DNA from: a bacterium
GTDB lineage: Bacteria; Vulcanimicrobiota; Vulcanimicrobiia; Vulcanimicrobiales; Vulcanimicrobiaceae
Assembly: GCA_028869385.1 (NCBI GenBank)
Contig: JAGWSR010000105.1
Location: 1-58,039, forward strand
Direction of reading: 5' to 3'
DNA length: 58,039 bases
The translations under genes were made by a program, and so were the position numbers. The notes under the pieces were generated by a model that searched no databases, had not been told where the DNA came from, and worked only from the letters and a program-made list of their open reading frames with translations. Positions 34,891-43,301 of the stretch are shown here, one piece after another. The first letter of the stretch is position 1. Each line of letters opens with the position of its first letter.

Positions 34891-35759
34891 TTCGCGCCGC
34901 CTCCACCCGCGATGCCGCTCAAGCCGCCGATCGTGCCGAGCCCCATCGTTTCGACCGCGCTGCTCGGAACCACGAGCATCGCGCCCTTCTCTTTGAGTCC
35001 TTCGTAGAGCATGTTCATCGCACGCAGATGCAGCGCGATGGGATCGTTTTCGTAGGCACGCGCCGCCACGCGAAAGACATCGGCGATATCCGCCTCCGCT
35101 TGACTCAAGATGATGCGTGCTTCTCGCTCGCGTTCGGCTTGCGCTTGACGCGACATCGCATCTTCGAGTGCGTCGGGGATGCGAATATCGCGAATCTCGA
35201 CCGACTGCACGGTAATTCCCCACGGCGTCGTACGCGCGTCGATGCTCGCCTGGAGACGCTCGCCGATCGCGTGACGATCGCTCAAGAGTTCGGAGAGCGT
35301 GGCCGCACCGATGACTTCGCGCAGCGCCGTCTGCGACGCCCAGGCGATCGCACTCGTGTACGACGCGACTTCGAGCGCGGCTTTGCGCGCGTCCCATACG
35401 ACCGAGAAGAGCACCGCGTCCACGTTGACCGGCACGGTGTCCTTCGTGAGTGCCTTCTCCGCCGAGAACGGGGTGGTGACGACGCGCTGGTCGATCCATG
35501 CCGTGACGCTCTCGACGATCGGAACGATCCAAAAGAGTCCCGGCTCCGCGACCCGGACGAAGCGCCCGGCCCGCAGGATGACGGCGCGCTCCCAGGCTTG
35601 CGCCATCTGCAGCGACACGACGACGAGCACGCCGACGACCGCGGCCGCGACCACGTAGGCAGGCTCTTGCGTCGTCTTCGTCATCCAGGCCCCGGCGAGC
35701 ACGAGTACGACGGCGACGGTGAACGAGATGGGATTGATTCTCGCGATGGTCAGTCTCAT
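34887..35759 (-). CDS. Slipin / stomatin-like SPFH-domain membrane protein
   Basis: The product is 290 aa. Two N-terminal hydrophobic segments form a membrane hairpin. The SPFH domain has WERAVILRAGRFVRVAEPGLFWIVPIVESV, DTVPVNVDAVLFSVVWD and VQSVEIRDIRIPDALEDAMSRQAQAEREREARII, all classic slipin landmarks. A Gly-rich tail ends the protein. Slipins organise membrane microdomains, often with an NfeD or protease partner; here the partner positions are taken by a GntR regulator and a hydrolase. Confidence 0.94.
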   Translation of the reverse strand: MRLTIARINPISFTVAVVLVLAGAWMTKTTQEPAYVVAAAVVGVLVVVSLQMAQAWERAVILRAGRFVRVAEPGLFWIVPIVESVTAWIDQRVVTTPFSAEKALTKDTVPVNVDAVLFSVVWDARKAALEVASYTSAIAWASQTALREVIGAATLSELLSDRHAIGERLQASIDARTTPWGITVQSVEIRDIRIPDALEDAMSRQAQAEREREARIILSQAEADIADVFRVAARAYENDPIALHLRAMNMLYEGLKEKGAMLVVPSSAVETMGLGTIGGLSGIAGGGGAK

Positions 35760-35769
35760 GAATGACTCC

Positions 35770-36153
35770 TTATCGTTGGCGAGTGGTCTCGGAGGCGACG
35801 ATGTCGTGAATCTCTTCGGGCGAGAAGCCGAGGGTGCGGGCGAAGGCCACGAAGCGTTCGGCCGCGCGCTGTATGCGTTCGCGTTGGGGGGCGAGATCGG
35901 CGGAGGCGGCCCCGGTGACGAATGTTCCCCGCCCGCGCTGCGAGCGCAGAACGCCGTCCCGTTCGAGCTCGGCGTAGGCTCGGTTGACGGTGTTGGGATT
36001 GACGGCGAGCTCGACGGCGAGCTCGCGAACGGTCGGTAGCTGGTCGCCTTGGGTCAACGCCCCTCGGGCGATCGCCGCGAGGATCTGGTCGCGGAGCTGG
36101 AGGTACACCGGGACGCCGGAGCGCTCGTCGAGGCGAAAATCGCGGGGATTCAT
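35770..36153 (-). CDS. GntR-family transcriptional regulator (YtrA subfamily)
   Basis: The product is 127 aa, short as in YtrA members, with no large effector domain. The winged helix is PVYLQLRDQILAAIARGALTQGDQLPTVRELAVELAVNPNTVNRAYAELERDGVL, and the C-terminal 45 residues form a small helical dimer arm. AAGGAG lies a few bases before ATG 36153. It is first in the operon with slipin and the hydrolase, and a perfect palindrome lies 17-38 bases upstream. Confidence 0.95.
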   Translation of the reverse strand: MNPRDFRLDERSGVPVYLQLRDQILAAIARGALTQGDQLPTVRELAVELAVNPNTVNRAYAELERDGVLRSQRGRGTFVTGAASADLAPQRERIQRAAERFVAFARTLGFSPEEIHDIVASETTRQR

Positions 36154-36169
36154 GAGCGCTCCTTTCCAT

Positions 36170-36191
36170 TTGTCTTAATTCACTAAGACAA
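36170..36191. promoter_or_regulatory. Palindromic operator TTGTCTTA-N6-TAAGACAA
   Basis: Perfect 8-bp inverted repeats separated by 6 bp lie just upstream of the gntR ribosome site. Placement and symmetry fit an autoregulatory site for the YtrA-type regulator. A second TGTCTAG half-site lies nearby (about 36192-36199). Confidence 0.65.
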
Positions 36192-36249
36192 CTAGACAGC
36201 AGCCTACAGCGAAACTCCGGGCGCGTCAAGCGGCGTCATGGCGGGGGTC

Positions 36250-37092
36250 ATGCAGATTCGTACCGTCGCCTTTTACGGAGCCGGGATGCTCGGCTCGGGA
36301 TTCGTGAAGTCACTGCGCCGTCAGGGCTTCGAGGTCAACGTTTGGAACCGTAGCGCGGAGAAGGCCACGGCCCTCGAGGCCGTCGGCGCACGCGCCTTCG
36401 AGCACGCCGCCGAGGCGGCGCGCGACGCCGACATCGTGCACCTCTGCGTGCGCGACGACGCCGCGGTGGATGCGATCCTCGACGCCGCGCTCCCGGGGCT
36501 GCGCGCGGGCGTCCCGGTGGTCGATCATACGACCGTGCTACCGCAGGGCGTCGTGGGGCGCGCGCAGCGCCTGGCGGCGGCCGGCCACCCGTTTCTCCAC
36601 GCGCCGGTCTTCATGGGCCCTCCGCAGAGCGAGAGCGCGACGGGCACGATGCTCGCCTCGGGCTCGCAGGCGCTCCTCGCCGAGCTGGAGCCGCATCTCG
36701 CCAAGATGACCGGGAAAGTGGTGAATCTCAGCGAGCGCACCGACCTCGCCGCCGTCTACAAACTCATGGGCAACCTGATGATCCTCGCGACCATCGGTGG
36801 GCTGGACGATCTCTTCACCTTCGCGCAGGCCAACGGCGTGGCGAAGGCCGACGCCTACAAGCTCTTCGGCTTCTACAGCCCGCAAGGCCAGATCGACGGC
36901 CGCGGCAAGAAGATGGCGCACGGCGAGTACGATGCGCTCTGGACCGTGGACATGGCGCTCAAGGATGCGAATCTGATGCGCGCGGGCGCCGCCGGGGCAA
37001 CGCTCGCCGTCGTGGACGCGGTCGTCGGACGCCTGGAGGCGACGATCGCCAAAGGCGACGGCCAGCTCGATCTCGGCGCGATCTCGCGCTAG
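36250..37092 (+). CDS. NAD(P)-dependent beta-hydroxyacid dehydrogenase (3-hydroxyisobutyrate dehydrogenase-like)
   Basis: The product is 280 aa from ATG 36250; another ATG four codons upstream (36238) is possible. The Rossmann motif is VAFYGAGMLGSGFVKSL. VVDHTTVLPQ and FLHAPVFMGPPQSESATGTML correspond to the substrate-binding segment, and YKLMGNLMI carries the catalytic Lys. The substrate may be a small beta-hydroxyacid or an imine; imine reductases share this fold. The gene is divergent from gntR and unlikely to be in its operon. Confidence 0.88.
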   Translation: MQIRTVAFYGAGMLGSGFVKSLRRQGFEVNVWNRSAEKATALEAVGARAFEHAAEAARDADIVHLCVRDDAAVDAILDAALPGLRAGVPVVDHTTVLPQGVVGRAQRLAAAGHPFLHAPVFMGPPQSESATGTMLASGSQALLAELEPHLAKMTGKVVNLSERTDLAAVYKLMGNLMILATIGGLDDLFTFAQANGVAKADAYKLFGFYSPQGQIDGRGKKMAHGEYDALWTVDMALKDANLMRAGAAGATLAVVDAVVGRLEATIAKGDGQLDLGAISR

Positions 37093-37580
37093 GAGGGGTT
37101 CGGCGGGCTCGCCTGCACGAAGGGCAGCGGCGTGCGGCGCGGGAGCGGTGAACCGGTCCAGATCGGCCGCGGCGTGGGGGTGACCATCGGGGTGAAGACC
37201 GCGTGCGGCGCGAGGGTCGGCCACCCGACCGGATAGGGTGAGGGCGTGCCCAGCGCGACCGGCGGCGGCAGCGTCACGTCGAGCGTTCGGCGACCGAAGC
37301 GCACGTCCAGGCCGAGATCGCGCAGCACCGGCGCGAGGGGCACGTAGAGGCGGTCGAGCGACCGCGGGGCTCCGGCCGCGATGGGTACGAGCACGCGGTG
37401 CCCGTCACGCTCGATCACGATGCGATTGCCTACGATACGGATGCGATCGGATACCGCGGTGACGAAGGGCATGAGCGGCCCGACGACGCGCCCGCCGCGG
37501 GCGAACGCACCGTTGTACGCGTCGAGTTCGTGTCCCGCGATCCGCACGCGGACCGCGGCCGACGGAGGGTATGCGGTCAC
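37089..37580 (-). CDS. Copper-amine-oxidase N-terminal-like (stalk) domain protein
   Basis: The product is 163 aa from GTG 37580; an in-frame stop upstream limits the start. VRVRIAGHELDAYNGAFARGGRVVGPLMPF, then RDGHRVLVP and LYVPLAPVLRDLGLDVRF match the Cu_amine_oxidN1 stalk repeats, common on cell surfaces. The C-terminal 60 residues are Pro-rich. No signal peptide is seen, which is odd for this module. The start overlaps the divergent BrkB-like gene region. Confidence 0.65.
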   Translation of the reverse strand: MTAYPPSAAVRVRIAGHELDAYNGAFARGGRVVGPLMPFVTAVSDRIRIVGNRIVIERDGHRVLVPIAAGAPRSLDRLYVPLAPVLRDLGLDVRFGRRTLDVTLPPPVALGTPSPYPVGWPTLAPHAVFTPMVTPTPRPIWTGSPLPRRTPLPFVQASPPNPS

Positions 37581-37603
37581 GTCTGCGCGATATACGGTTT
37601 GCG

Positions 37604-38464
37604 ATGTCGCGACTCATCTCGACCCTGCGCGAAGCCGGGCTTCGATTCTCACGGGACGGCTGTGCCTTCTTGGCGCAGGCGGTCGCCTTCAACGCGATCT
37701 TCGCGCTCTTTCCCTTGGTCGTGCTGATCCTCTCGGCGGCGTCGTACGTGTATCCGTACGCGCAGACGCGCGTGCTCGCGTTCTTCGACAGCTTCAGCCC
37801 CACGCTGCACGCGTTCGTCGCCGCCAACCTGCAGACGTATATCTACGGTCGCGGCATCTCGAGCCTCATCGCCTTCGCGTTCCTCGTGTGGTCGGGCAAG
37901 GATCTCTTCATGGGACTCGCGTACGCGCTCGATCGCGCGCTCGGCGTGCCGAAGGGACGCCCGCTCATTCACAACATCGCGCTCTCGCTCGTGATGCTCC
38001 CGGTGATGTCGGTGCTGATCCTGGTCGCGATGTCGCTGCCGGTGATTCTCTCGATCGTGATGTTCGTCGCCGACGTGCCCGACCGTCAGAACCTCACGCA
38101 TTTGGGCGCCTACATCATCTCGATTCTGCTGGTCTTCGCGGCCTCGATGCTCCTCTATCACTTCTTGCCGAATCGCCGCGTGTCGTGGCAGTTTTCGCTG
38201 CCCGGCGCGACGGTCGTCGCGGTGCTCTGGCCGGTCGTGCAGTACGCGTTCACGCAGTACACGCTGCACGTGAACTTCACGCAAATCTACGGCGCGCTCT
38301 CCGTGCCGCTCGCGCTGCTGCTCTGGTTTTACGTGATGGGTTCGACCTTCTTCTACGGCGCGGAGTTCTCGGCGGCGTGGGCCGCGCACGGCGGCCGCGA
38401 GCGAATTCCGCTCGTCGTCGACGTGATCGAGCCGGAACCCAACGCCATGCCCGTCGAACGCTAG
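37604..38464 (+). CDS. YihY/BrkB-family inner-membrane protein
   Basis: The product is 286 aa from ATG 37604; an ATG at 37571 would overlap the neighbouring gene further. Six hydrophobic segments include AFLAQAVAFNAIFALFPLVVLIL, LYHFLPNRRVSWQFSLPGA and SVPLALLLWFYVMGSTFFYGAEF, the family signature. The role of YihY/BrkB proteins is unsettled; transport or envelope functions have been suggested. It is followed by a hydrolase gene 6 bp away. Confidence 0.92.
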   Translation: MSRLISTLREAGLRFSRDGCAFLAQAVAFNAIFALFPLVVLILSAASYVYPYAQTRVLAFFDSFSPTLHAFVAANLQTYIYGRGISSLIAFAFLVWSGKDLFMGLAYALDRALGVPKGRPLIHNIALSLVMLPVMSVLILVAMSLPVILSIVMFVADVPDRQNLTHLGAYIISILLVFAASMLLYHFLPNRRVSWQFSLPGATVVAVLWPVVQYAFTQYTLHVNFTQIYGALSVPLALLLWFYVMGSTFFYGAEFSAAWAAHGGRERIPLVVDVIEPEPNAMPVER

Positions 38465-38470
38465 ACGACG

Positions 38471-39154
38471 ATGCCCATCTTCTGCTTCATCCACGGCGCC
38501 GGCTGCACGGCCGAGGTCTTCGCCGAACAGCTCGCCGCCTTTCCCGACGCGCTCGCACCGACGCTCCCCGGACATACGACTCCCGGAGCCCCGGCGAGCA
38601 TCGCGGCGTTTGCCGACGCGCTCGAGGCCGACCTCGCGCCGCGGGGCGAGCGCGAGATCGTGCTCGTGGGCAGTTCGATGGGCGGCGCGATCGCACTCGA
38701 ACTCGCGTTGCGCCGCCTGCCGCAGGTGGCGGGCATCGTGTTGATCGGTTCGGGCGCTCGCCTGCGCGTGGCGCCGGCGATCTTCGAGTCGATCGAGCGT
38801 GACTTTCCGGCGGCGGCGCGCATGCTCGCGGGGTACTTCTTCGCCGATGCGACCCCCGAGCGCGTGGAGCGTGCCGCGGCGGCGATGCTCGCCGTCGGCG
38901 CGGAGCAGACGCTACGCGACTTTCACGCCTGCAACGCCTTCGACGCGACCGAGCGCCTCGGTGAGATCGCCGTGCCGCTGCTCGCCCTCGTCGGCGAGCG
39001 CGACGTGATGATGCCGCCGAAATTCTCCCAGTTCGTCGCCGACCGGGTACCGGGAGCCCAAGCGCGAATACTGCCCGAGGCCGGTCATCTCGCCATGCTT
39101 GAATCACCGGCCGCGACGAACGAAGCGCTGCGCTCGTTCGTTACCCAGTTATAG
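38471..39154 (+). CDS. Alpha/beta hydrolase
   Basis: The product is 227 aa, cytoplasmic. FIHGAGCTAEVF forms the oxyanion HGxG motif, VGSSMGGAIAL the nucleophile Ser, VGERDVMMP the Asp and PEAGHLAML the His. This is the MenH/YbfF-like esterase group; the substrate is unknown. It is 6 bp after the BrkB-like gene and 28 bp before an exported protein gene, probably one transcription unit. Confidence 0.88.
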   Translation: MPIFCFIHGAGCTAEVFAEQLAAFPDALAPTLPGHTTPGAPASIAAFADALEADLAPRGEREIVLVGSSMGGAIALELALRRLPQVAGIVLIGSGARLRVAPAIFESIERDFPAAARMLAGYFFADATPERVERAAAAMLAVGAEQTLRDFHACNAFDATERLGEIAVPLLALVGERDVMMPPKFSQFVADRVPGAQARILPEAGHLAMLESPAATNEALRSFVTQL

Positions 39155-39182
39155 TCACCGTCGTCCCGTACAAAGGAGTGCC

Positions 39183-40196
39183 GTGCGCCGCTTCGTTGGT
39201 GTAGCCTTGCTCTGCTCGACCCTCGCCCTGATTGCGGTCGCGCCCGCCCCGAAAGCGACGCCGTCGGCCAAGCCGACCGCGAGCCCGACCCCGCACGCGG
39301 CCCCGCTGCCGGCGGGCCCGAAGGTGCTCGTGTATGTGTTCGACTCGCCGAGCGATCTCGATCCGAAGTACGGCACCGCCGTCGCTCAAGTGTACGACCA
39401 GGTCTTCACGCAAGTTGGCGGGGTCACGGTGCTGCCGACGCCGCAGAAGATCAAGCGCGAAGATTACGCGAAGTTCGCGCACTCGAAGGGCGCGGACTAT
39501 TACATCAGCGGCTACCTGCAGCCCATCGGCGACGGCGTCGCGATCGTCTCGCAGATCTACGACGTCAATAACGAGATCAGCGTCTACTCGCAGACCACGC
39601 AGGTCACGAGCATGCAAGACGTCGGTTCGCAAGCGCTCAGCGCGCGTCAGATCATCCTTCAGGCCGCCGGCATCGACCACCCGACGATCGCCGCGCCCCA
39701 GCAGTCGCCGACGCCGAGCGCGACCGCCGGCGCGTCGGTTTCGATCACGAACGTCCTCGGCAACCTCTTCAAGGGCCATGCGAAATCCACGCCCGCGCCC
39801 ACCGAAGCTCCCTCGGCGAAGCCGGCACGCGGCGTACTGATCGCGCATCTCTTCGGCAACGCCGCAACGGGCGATCTCAACAGCATGACCGACGAGCTTT
39901 ATCGGGCGATGAACGCGCACTACCGCACCCAGATGAGCAACGTCAACAGCATGACCGCCGCAAAGCAGGCCGACGCCGCGTGCGGCGTGCATCGCGATAA
40001 TACGATCGCCGGCGGCAAGCTCGACGTGTCGCGCTCCGGCGGATTCCGCCCGCACGATACCTACACGTTTACGCTCGACATCTACACCTGCTTCGGTGCA
40101 AAACTCTACACCGTGACCAAGAGCGATCCCGATCGGGTCAAAGCGGTGCACGAGGCGGTCGATGCCTATACCACCGACCACCCCGACAACAACTAA
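39183..40196 (+). CDS. Exported hypothetical protein, CsgG/TolB-like N-terminal fold possible
   Basis: The product is 337 aa from GTG 39183, with AAGGAG at 39173-39178. A signal peptide (RRFVGVALLCSTLALIAVAPA) is followed by a Pro/Thr/Ala linker. The middle reads VLVYVFDSPSDL, then TVLPTPQKIKREDYAKFAHSKGADYYISGYLQPIGDGVAIVSQIYD, a pattern seen in proteins that assemble a hypothetical periplasmic response domain. A second linker and a C-terminal domain with two Cys (DAACGVHR, IYTCFGA; possible disulfide) follow. The family is not identified. It converges on rimM with its stop adjacent. Confidence 0.65.
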   Translation: MRRFVGVALLCSTLALIAVAPAPKATPSAKPTASPTPHAAPLPAGPKVLVYVFDSPSDLDPKYGTAVAQVYDQVFTQVGGVTVLPTPQKIKREDYAKFAHSKGADYYISGYLQPIGDGVAIVSQIYDVNNEISVYSQTTQVTSMQDVGSQALSARQIILQAAGIDHPTIAAPQQSPTPSATAGASVSITNVLGNLFKGHAKSTPAPTEAPSAKPARGVLIAHLFGNAATGDLNSMTDELYRAMNAHYRTQMSNVNSMTAAKQADAACGVHRDNTIAGGKLDVSRSGGFRPHDTYTFTLDIYTCFGAKLYTVTKSDPDRVKAVHEAVDAYTTDHPDNN

Positions 40197-40727
40197 CTAG
40201 GCGCGCTCGCCCTCGTCGTCGAGCAGGCCGGGCGGAACGTCCACGACGATCCGCTTGGCCGCCATGTCGATCTCGCGCACGAACGCACGCACCATCGGCA
40301 GCATGCGACCGCCCACGATGAGCATGTCGCTCGCGGGGTAGTGCTCGACGCGCTGCACGTCGCCGTAGCTATGGCCGTCGGTCGCGACGACCGCGCAGCC
40401 GATCAGATCGACGTCGAGGTACTCGTCGTCGGCTACGTCGAGCGCTTCGCGCGGCGCGAAGAACTCGCCGCCCACGTAACGCTGCGCCGCGGTCGCGTCG
40501 GGAACGCCGTCGAGCGCGACGAGCAGGCGACCGCCGTGCTCGCGCACGCTCGCGATCCGCACCCGCTCGGAGCGGCCGTCGAGCTCGAGGCGCAGCTCGG
40601 CACCGCGTAAAAAGACGGCGCGACCCGCGCTGGTCGGGTCGCACTTGAGTTCGCCACGAAGTCCGAAGAGGCCGGCGATGCGGCCGATCGGATGCTCGTT
40701 ACTCGGCGTCTTCCGCGCCATCGTCAT
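40197..40727 (-). CDS. rimM: Ribosome maturation factor RimM
   Basis: The product is 176 aa from ATG 40727 (an ATG two codons later is also possible). IGRIAGLFGLRGELKC is the N-terminal signature. The PRC-barrel half has DVDLIGCAVVATDGHSYGDVQRV and LPMVRAFVREIDMAAKRIVVDVPPGLLDD. It assists 30S subunit maturation. The start overlaps the KH-protein stop. trmD, normally next, is absent here: the downstream neighbour is a convergent exported protein gene. Confidence 0.95.
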   Translation of the reverse strand: MTMARKTPSNEHPIGRIAGLFGLRGELKCDPTSAGRAVFLRGAELRLELDGRSERVRIASVREHGGRLLVALDGVPDATAAQRYVGGEFFAPREALDVADDEYLDVDLIGCAVVATDGHSYGDVQRVEHYPASDMLIVGGRMLPMVRAFVREIDMAAKRIVVDVPPGLLDDEGERA

Positions 40728-41238
40728 ACGCGGCTGCTTCTTCCTTATCGAGAATGTCGACCGAGACGCGTCCCTCGGCGGTCGCACGCACGATCGTGCG
40801 CAGCGCTTGCGCCACGCGACCGTTGCGTCCGATCACCTTACCGAGATCGTCCGGATCGACGACGAGTTCGATCACCGGCTTACCGTCTTCGTCGATGAAG
40901 AGTTCGGTCGAGGTCTCCTCGGGCTTCTGCACGAGTTTCTTCGCGAGGAAGTCCAGGAGCTCGGTGGCGCGCCGCTGCGACGCCCACGGATCGCTCGGCT
41001 GACGGCCGCGCTCGCGCGTGCCGCCGGCTCCGCCTCCGCGCCGATTGCCGTAATCGCCGCGCGGTTTGCCCCCGCCACGTTGCGGGCGCTCCGCGCGCGG
41101 CGCACGTGCCTCTTCGGGCTCGATCTCGTCGATGATCTTCTCGTTCGAGGCGATCTTGCGAGCGCCTAAGGTCGAACGACGCTCGCCCTCCTCGGCATCT
41201 TCGCCGAAGAGACCGAACTCGTCATCGAACGCGCTCAT
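40699..41238 (-). CDS. khpA: KH-domain RNA-binding protein (KhpA-like) with N-terminal extension
   Basis: The product is 179 aa, about twice the usual 75-80 aa KhpA. Residues 1-95 are low complexity, acidic then Arg/Gly-rich with RGGGKPRGDYGNRRGGG-type RGG repeats. The KH domain follows, with VIGRNGRVAQALRTIV (GxxG loop). The C-terminus is acidic. KhpA proteins bind RNA and sit between rpsP and rimM in many bacteria, as here. ATG 41238 overlaps the rpsP stop by 1 nt (TAATG). The extension suggests added RNA affinity or phase behaviour. Confidence 0.9.
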   Translation of the reverse strand: MSAFDDEFGLFGEDAEEGERRSTLGARKIASNEKIIDEIEPEEARAPRAERPQRGGGKPRGDYGNRRGGGAGGTRERGRQPSDPWASQRRATELLDFLAKKLVQKPEETSTELFIDEDGKPVIELVVDPDDLGKVIGRNGRVAQALRTIVRATAEGRVSVDILDKEEAAAYDDGAEDAE

Positions 41239-41531
41239 TACTCTTTGCCTTCGTTTTTCGGCTTACGCTTGGTGGTCGGAACCGGTCCGCGCTCCATGAT
41301 TCCCTTTTCGGCGAAGAGACGACGCACGGTCTCGGTCGGCTGCGCGCCCTTGGCGAGCCATTCCTTGGCCTTGTCGGCGTTCACTTCGAGGGTCTTGGGT
41401 TCGGTACGCGGGTTGTAATGCCCGAGGATCTCGATGAATCGGCCGTCACGCGGCGCGCGCGAGTCGGCGACGACGAATCGGTACGTCGGCTGCTTCTTGG
41501 CGCCCATGCGGCGCAGTCTGATCTTCACCAT
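41238..41531 (-). CDS. rpsP: 30S ribosomal protein S16
   Basis: The product is 97 aa. [42 protein letters not shown] is the complete S16 signature, and the C-terminus is Lys-rich. It heads the rpsP-khpA-rimM group within a longer operon and is separated from ffh by 113 bp containing a candidate internal promoter. Confidence 0.98.
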   Translation of the reverse strand: MVKIRLRRMGAKKQPTYRFVVADSRAPRDGRFIEILGHYNPRTEPKTLEVNADKAKEWLAKGAQPTETVRRLFAEKGIMERGPVPTTKRKPKNEGKE

Positions 41532-41573
41532 GATTGTTACGAACGTTCTTTCCTTGAGTTGTGCGAACGACGC

Positions 41574-41582
41574 GTTATAGCA
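41574..41582 (-). promoter_or_regulatory. Candidate extended -10 promoter for rpsP
   Basis: On the minus strand, TGC-TATAAC (41582-41574) is an extended -10 element about 45 bases before the rpsP start. No matching -35 is seen. It could provide independent expression of rpsP-khpA-rimM. Confidence 0.4.
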
Positions 41583-41644
41583 CGCGACAAGCTAGAGAGC
41601 CACGGCACCGGAGTCATCCGCACATACCCCGAGCCGAATCTGTA

Positions 41645-42994
41645 TTATCGAAACGCGCCCATCGGCAAACGTGGGCGCTTTCCGCCCTTCATGCCGCCGA
41701 GCTGCTTCATCATCTTCTGCGCGCCTTCGAAGTTCTTGATCAAGCGATTCACGTCGGAGACCTGCGTGCCCGAGCCGAACGCGATGCGCTTGCGGCGCGA
41801 TCCGTTGAGGATTCCCGGATTGCGGCGCTCGGCGCGCGTCATCGAGCAGATGATCGCTTCGACGCGCTTGATATCGCCCTCGGGAATCTCGAAGTCTTTT
41901 GGCAGCGCTCGCGAGACGCCCGGAATCATCTTGAGAATGTCCGTCATCGAACCGAGCTTCTTCATCTGGCGCATCTGCTCGAGAAAATCGTCGAGCGTAA
42001 AACTATTCTTGCGCAGCTTCTCTTCGAGCGACTTCGCCTGCTCTTGCGAGTAGAGATTCTGCGTCTTCTCGATGAGCGTGAGGACGTCGCCCATGCCGAG
42101 GATGCGCGACGCGAGACGATCGGGATGGAACGGTTCGAGCGCGGAGAGCTTCTCGCCCGTGCCGACAAACTTGATCGGCGCGCCCGTCTCGCTGAAGATC
42201 GAGAGCGCGGCACCGCCGCGCGCGTCGCCGTCCATCTTCGTGAGCAGCACGCCCGTGATCGCGAGACGGTCGTTGAAGCTCTTCGCGACGTTCGTGGCTT
42301 CTTGGCCCGTCATCGCGTCGGCGACGAAGAGCACCTCTTTCGGATTGACCGCGGCCTTGATGCGCTCGAGTTCTTGCATGAGCGCGTCGTCGATCTGCAG
42401 GCGACCCGCGGTATCGATGATGACGGTCGAGATGCCGAGGCGCTTGGCCTCGTTCACACCCTCGCGCGCGATCTTCACCGGATCTTCAGGCTTGTCACCT
42501 TCAGCGTGTTGCAGCGCGAAGACGGGGAGATCGATCTGCTTGCCGAGCGTCTGCAACTGCGCGATCGCGGCGGGCCGATAGACGTCGGCTGCCACGAGCA
42601 GCGTGCGGCGGCCCTGTTCTTTGAGACGCAGCGCGAGTTTACCGGCCTGCGTCGTCTTGCCCGAGCCTTGAAGTCCGACCAGCATGATGATCGACGGCGG
42701 CGCATCGGAGAACTGCAGTCGCGCTTCCGCGCCGCCGAGCAATTCGACGAGTTCGTCGTGGACGATCTTGATGATCGTCTGCGCCGGCGTGAGCGATTCC
42801 AGGACGTCCGAACCGAGCGCCTTTTCTTTGACGCGCGCGACGAACGCCTTGGCCGCGGCGAGCGAGACGTCGGCCTCGAGCAGCGCGATACGCACCTCGC
42901 GCATCGCGTCGTTGACGTCGGACTCGCCGATCTTGCCGCGACCGGAGAGGCGCGAAAAGATCGCGCCTAACCGATCGCTGAGCTGGTCAAACAT
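41645..42994 (-). CDS. ffh: Signal recognition particle protein Ffh
   Basis: The product is 449 aa. N domain helices start MFDQLSDRLGAIFSRLSGRGK. The G domain carries LQGSGKTTQAGKLA (P loop), VAADVYRPAAI, IDTAGRLQID and LTKMDGDARGGAAL. The Met-rich M domain (about 300-430) has FLEQMRQMKKLGSMTDILKMIPG and a GSGT-containing RNA-binding helix. It targets membrane proteins co-translationally. It lies between acpP and rpsP in the operon. Confidence 0.98.
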   Translation of the reverse strand: MFDQLSDRLGAIFSRLSGRGKIGESDVNDAMREVRIALLEADVSLAAAKAFVARVKEKALGSDVLESLTPAQTIIKIVHDELVELLGGAEARLQFSDAPPSIIMLVGLQGSGKTTQAGKLALRLKEQGRRTLLVAADVYRPAAIAQLQTLGKQIDLPVFALQHAEGDKPEDPVKIAREGVNEAKRLGISTVIIDTAGRLQIDDALMQELERIKAAVNPKEVLFVADAMTGQEATNVAKSFNDRLAITGVLLTKMDGDARGGAALSIFSETGAPIKFVGTGEKLSALEPFHPDRLASRILGMGDVLTLIEKTQNLYSQEQAKSLEEKLRKNSFTLDDFLEQMRQMKKLGSMTDILKMIPGVSRALPKDFEIPEGDIKRVEAIICSMTRAERRNPGILNGSRRKRIAFGSGTQVSDVNRLIKNFEGAQKMMKQLGGMKGGKRPRLPMGAFR

Positions 42995-43006
42995 GAGGGT
43001 TGCGGT

Positions 43007-43246
43007 TTACGCTCCCGCGGTCGCCGAATCGATGCGCGAGACGGCGTCACCGACGGTCTTGATCTTCTCGGCCTCTTCGTCCGGAATGTCGATGTTGAAC
43101 TCCGTCTCGAACGCCATCACCAACTCGACCTGGTCGAGCGAGTCGGCTCCGAGATCATCGGTGATCGAAGCTTCGAGCGTGACTTCCGATTCGTCAACGC
43201 CGAGCTGCTCGACGATGATCTTCTTGACTTTGTCGAACGTGGACAT
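43007..43246 (-). CDS. acpP: Acyl carrier protein
   Basis: The product is 79 aa. The phosphopantetheine Ser is in [17 protein letters not shown] (Ser near 39). It is acidic, as usual. It carries acyl chains for the adjacent fabH-fabD-fabG enzymes. A GAGCT ribosome site precedes ATG 43246, with a 55-bp gap from fabG. Confidence 0.98.
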   Translation of the reverse strand: MSTFDKVKKIIVEQLGVDESEVTLEASITDDLGADSLDQVELVMAFETEFNIDIPDEEAEKIKTVGDAVSRIDSATAGA

Positions 43247-43301
43247 TACAGCTCCTTATTTCCTTAGTGAATTCTTTTGAGGTTGGTACGAGGCCGCAGC
43301 C

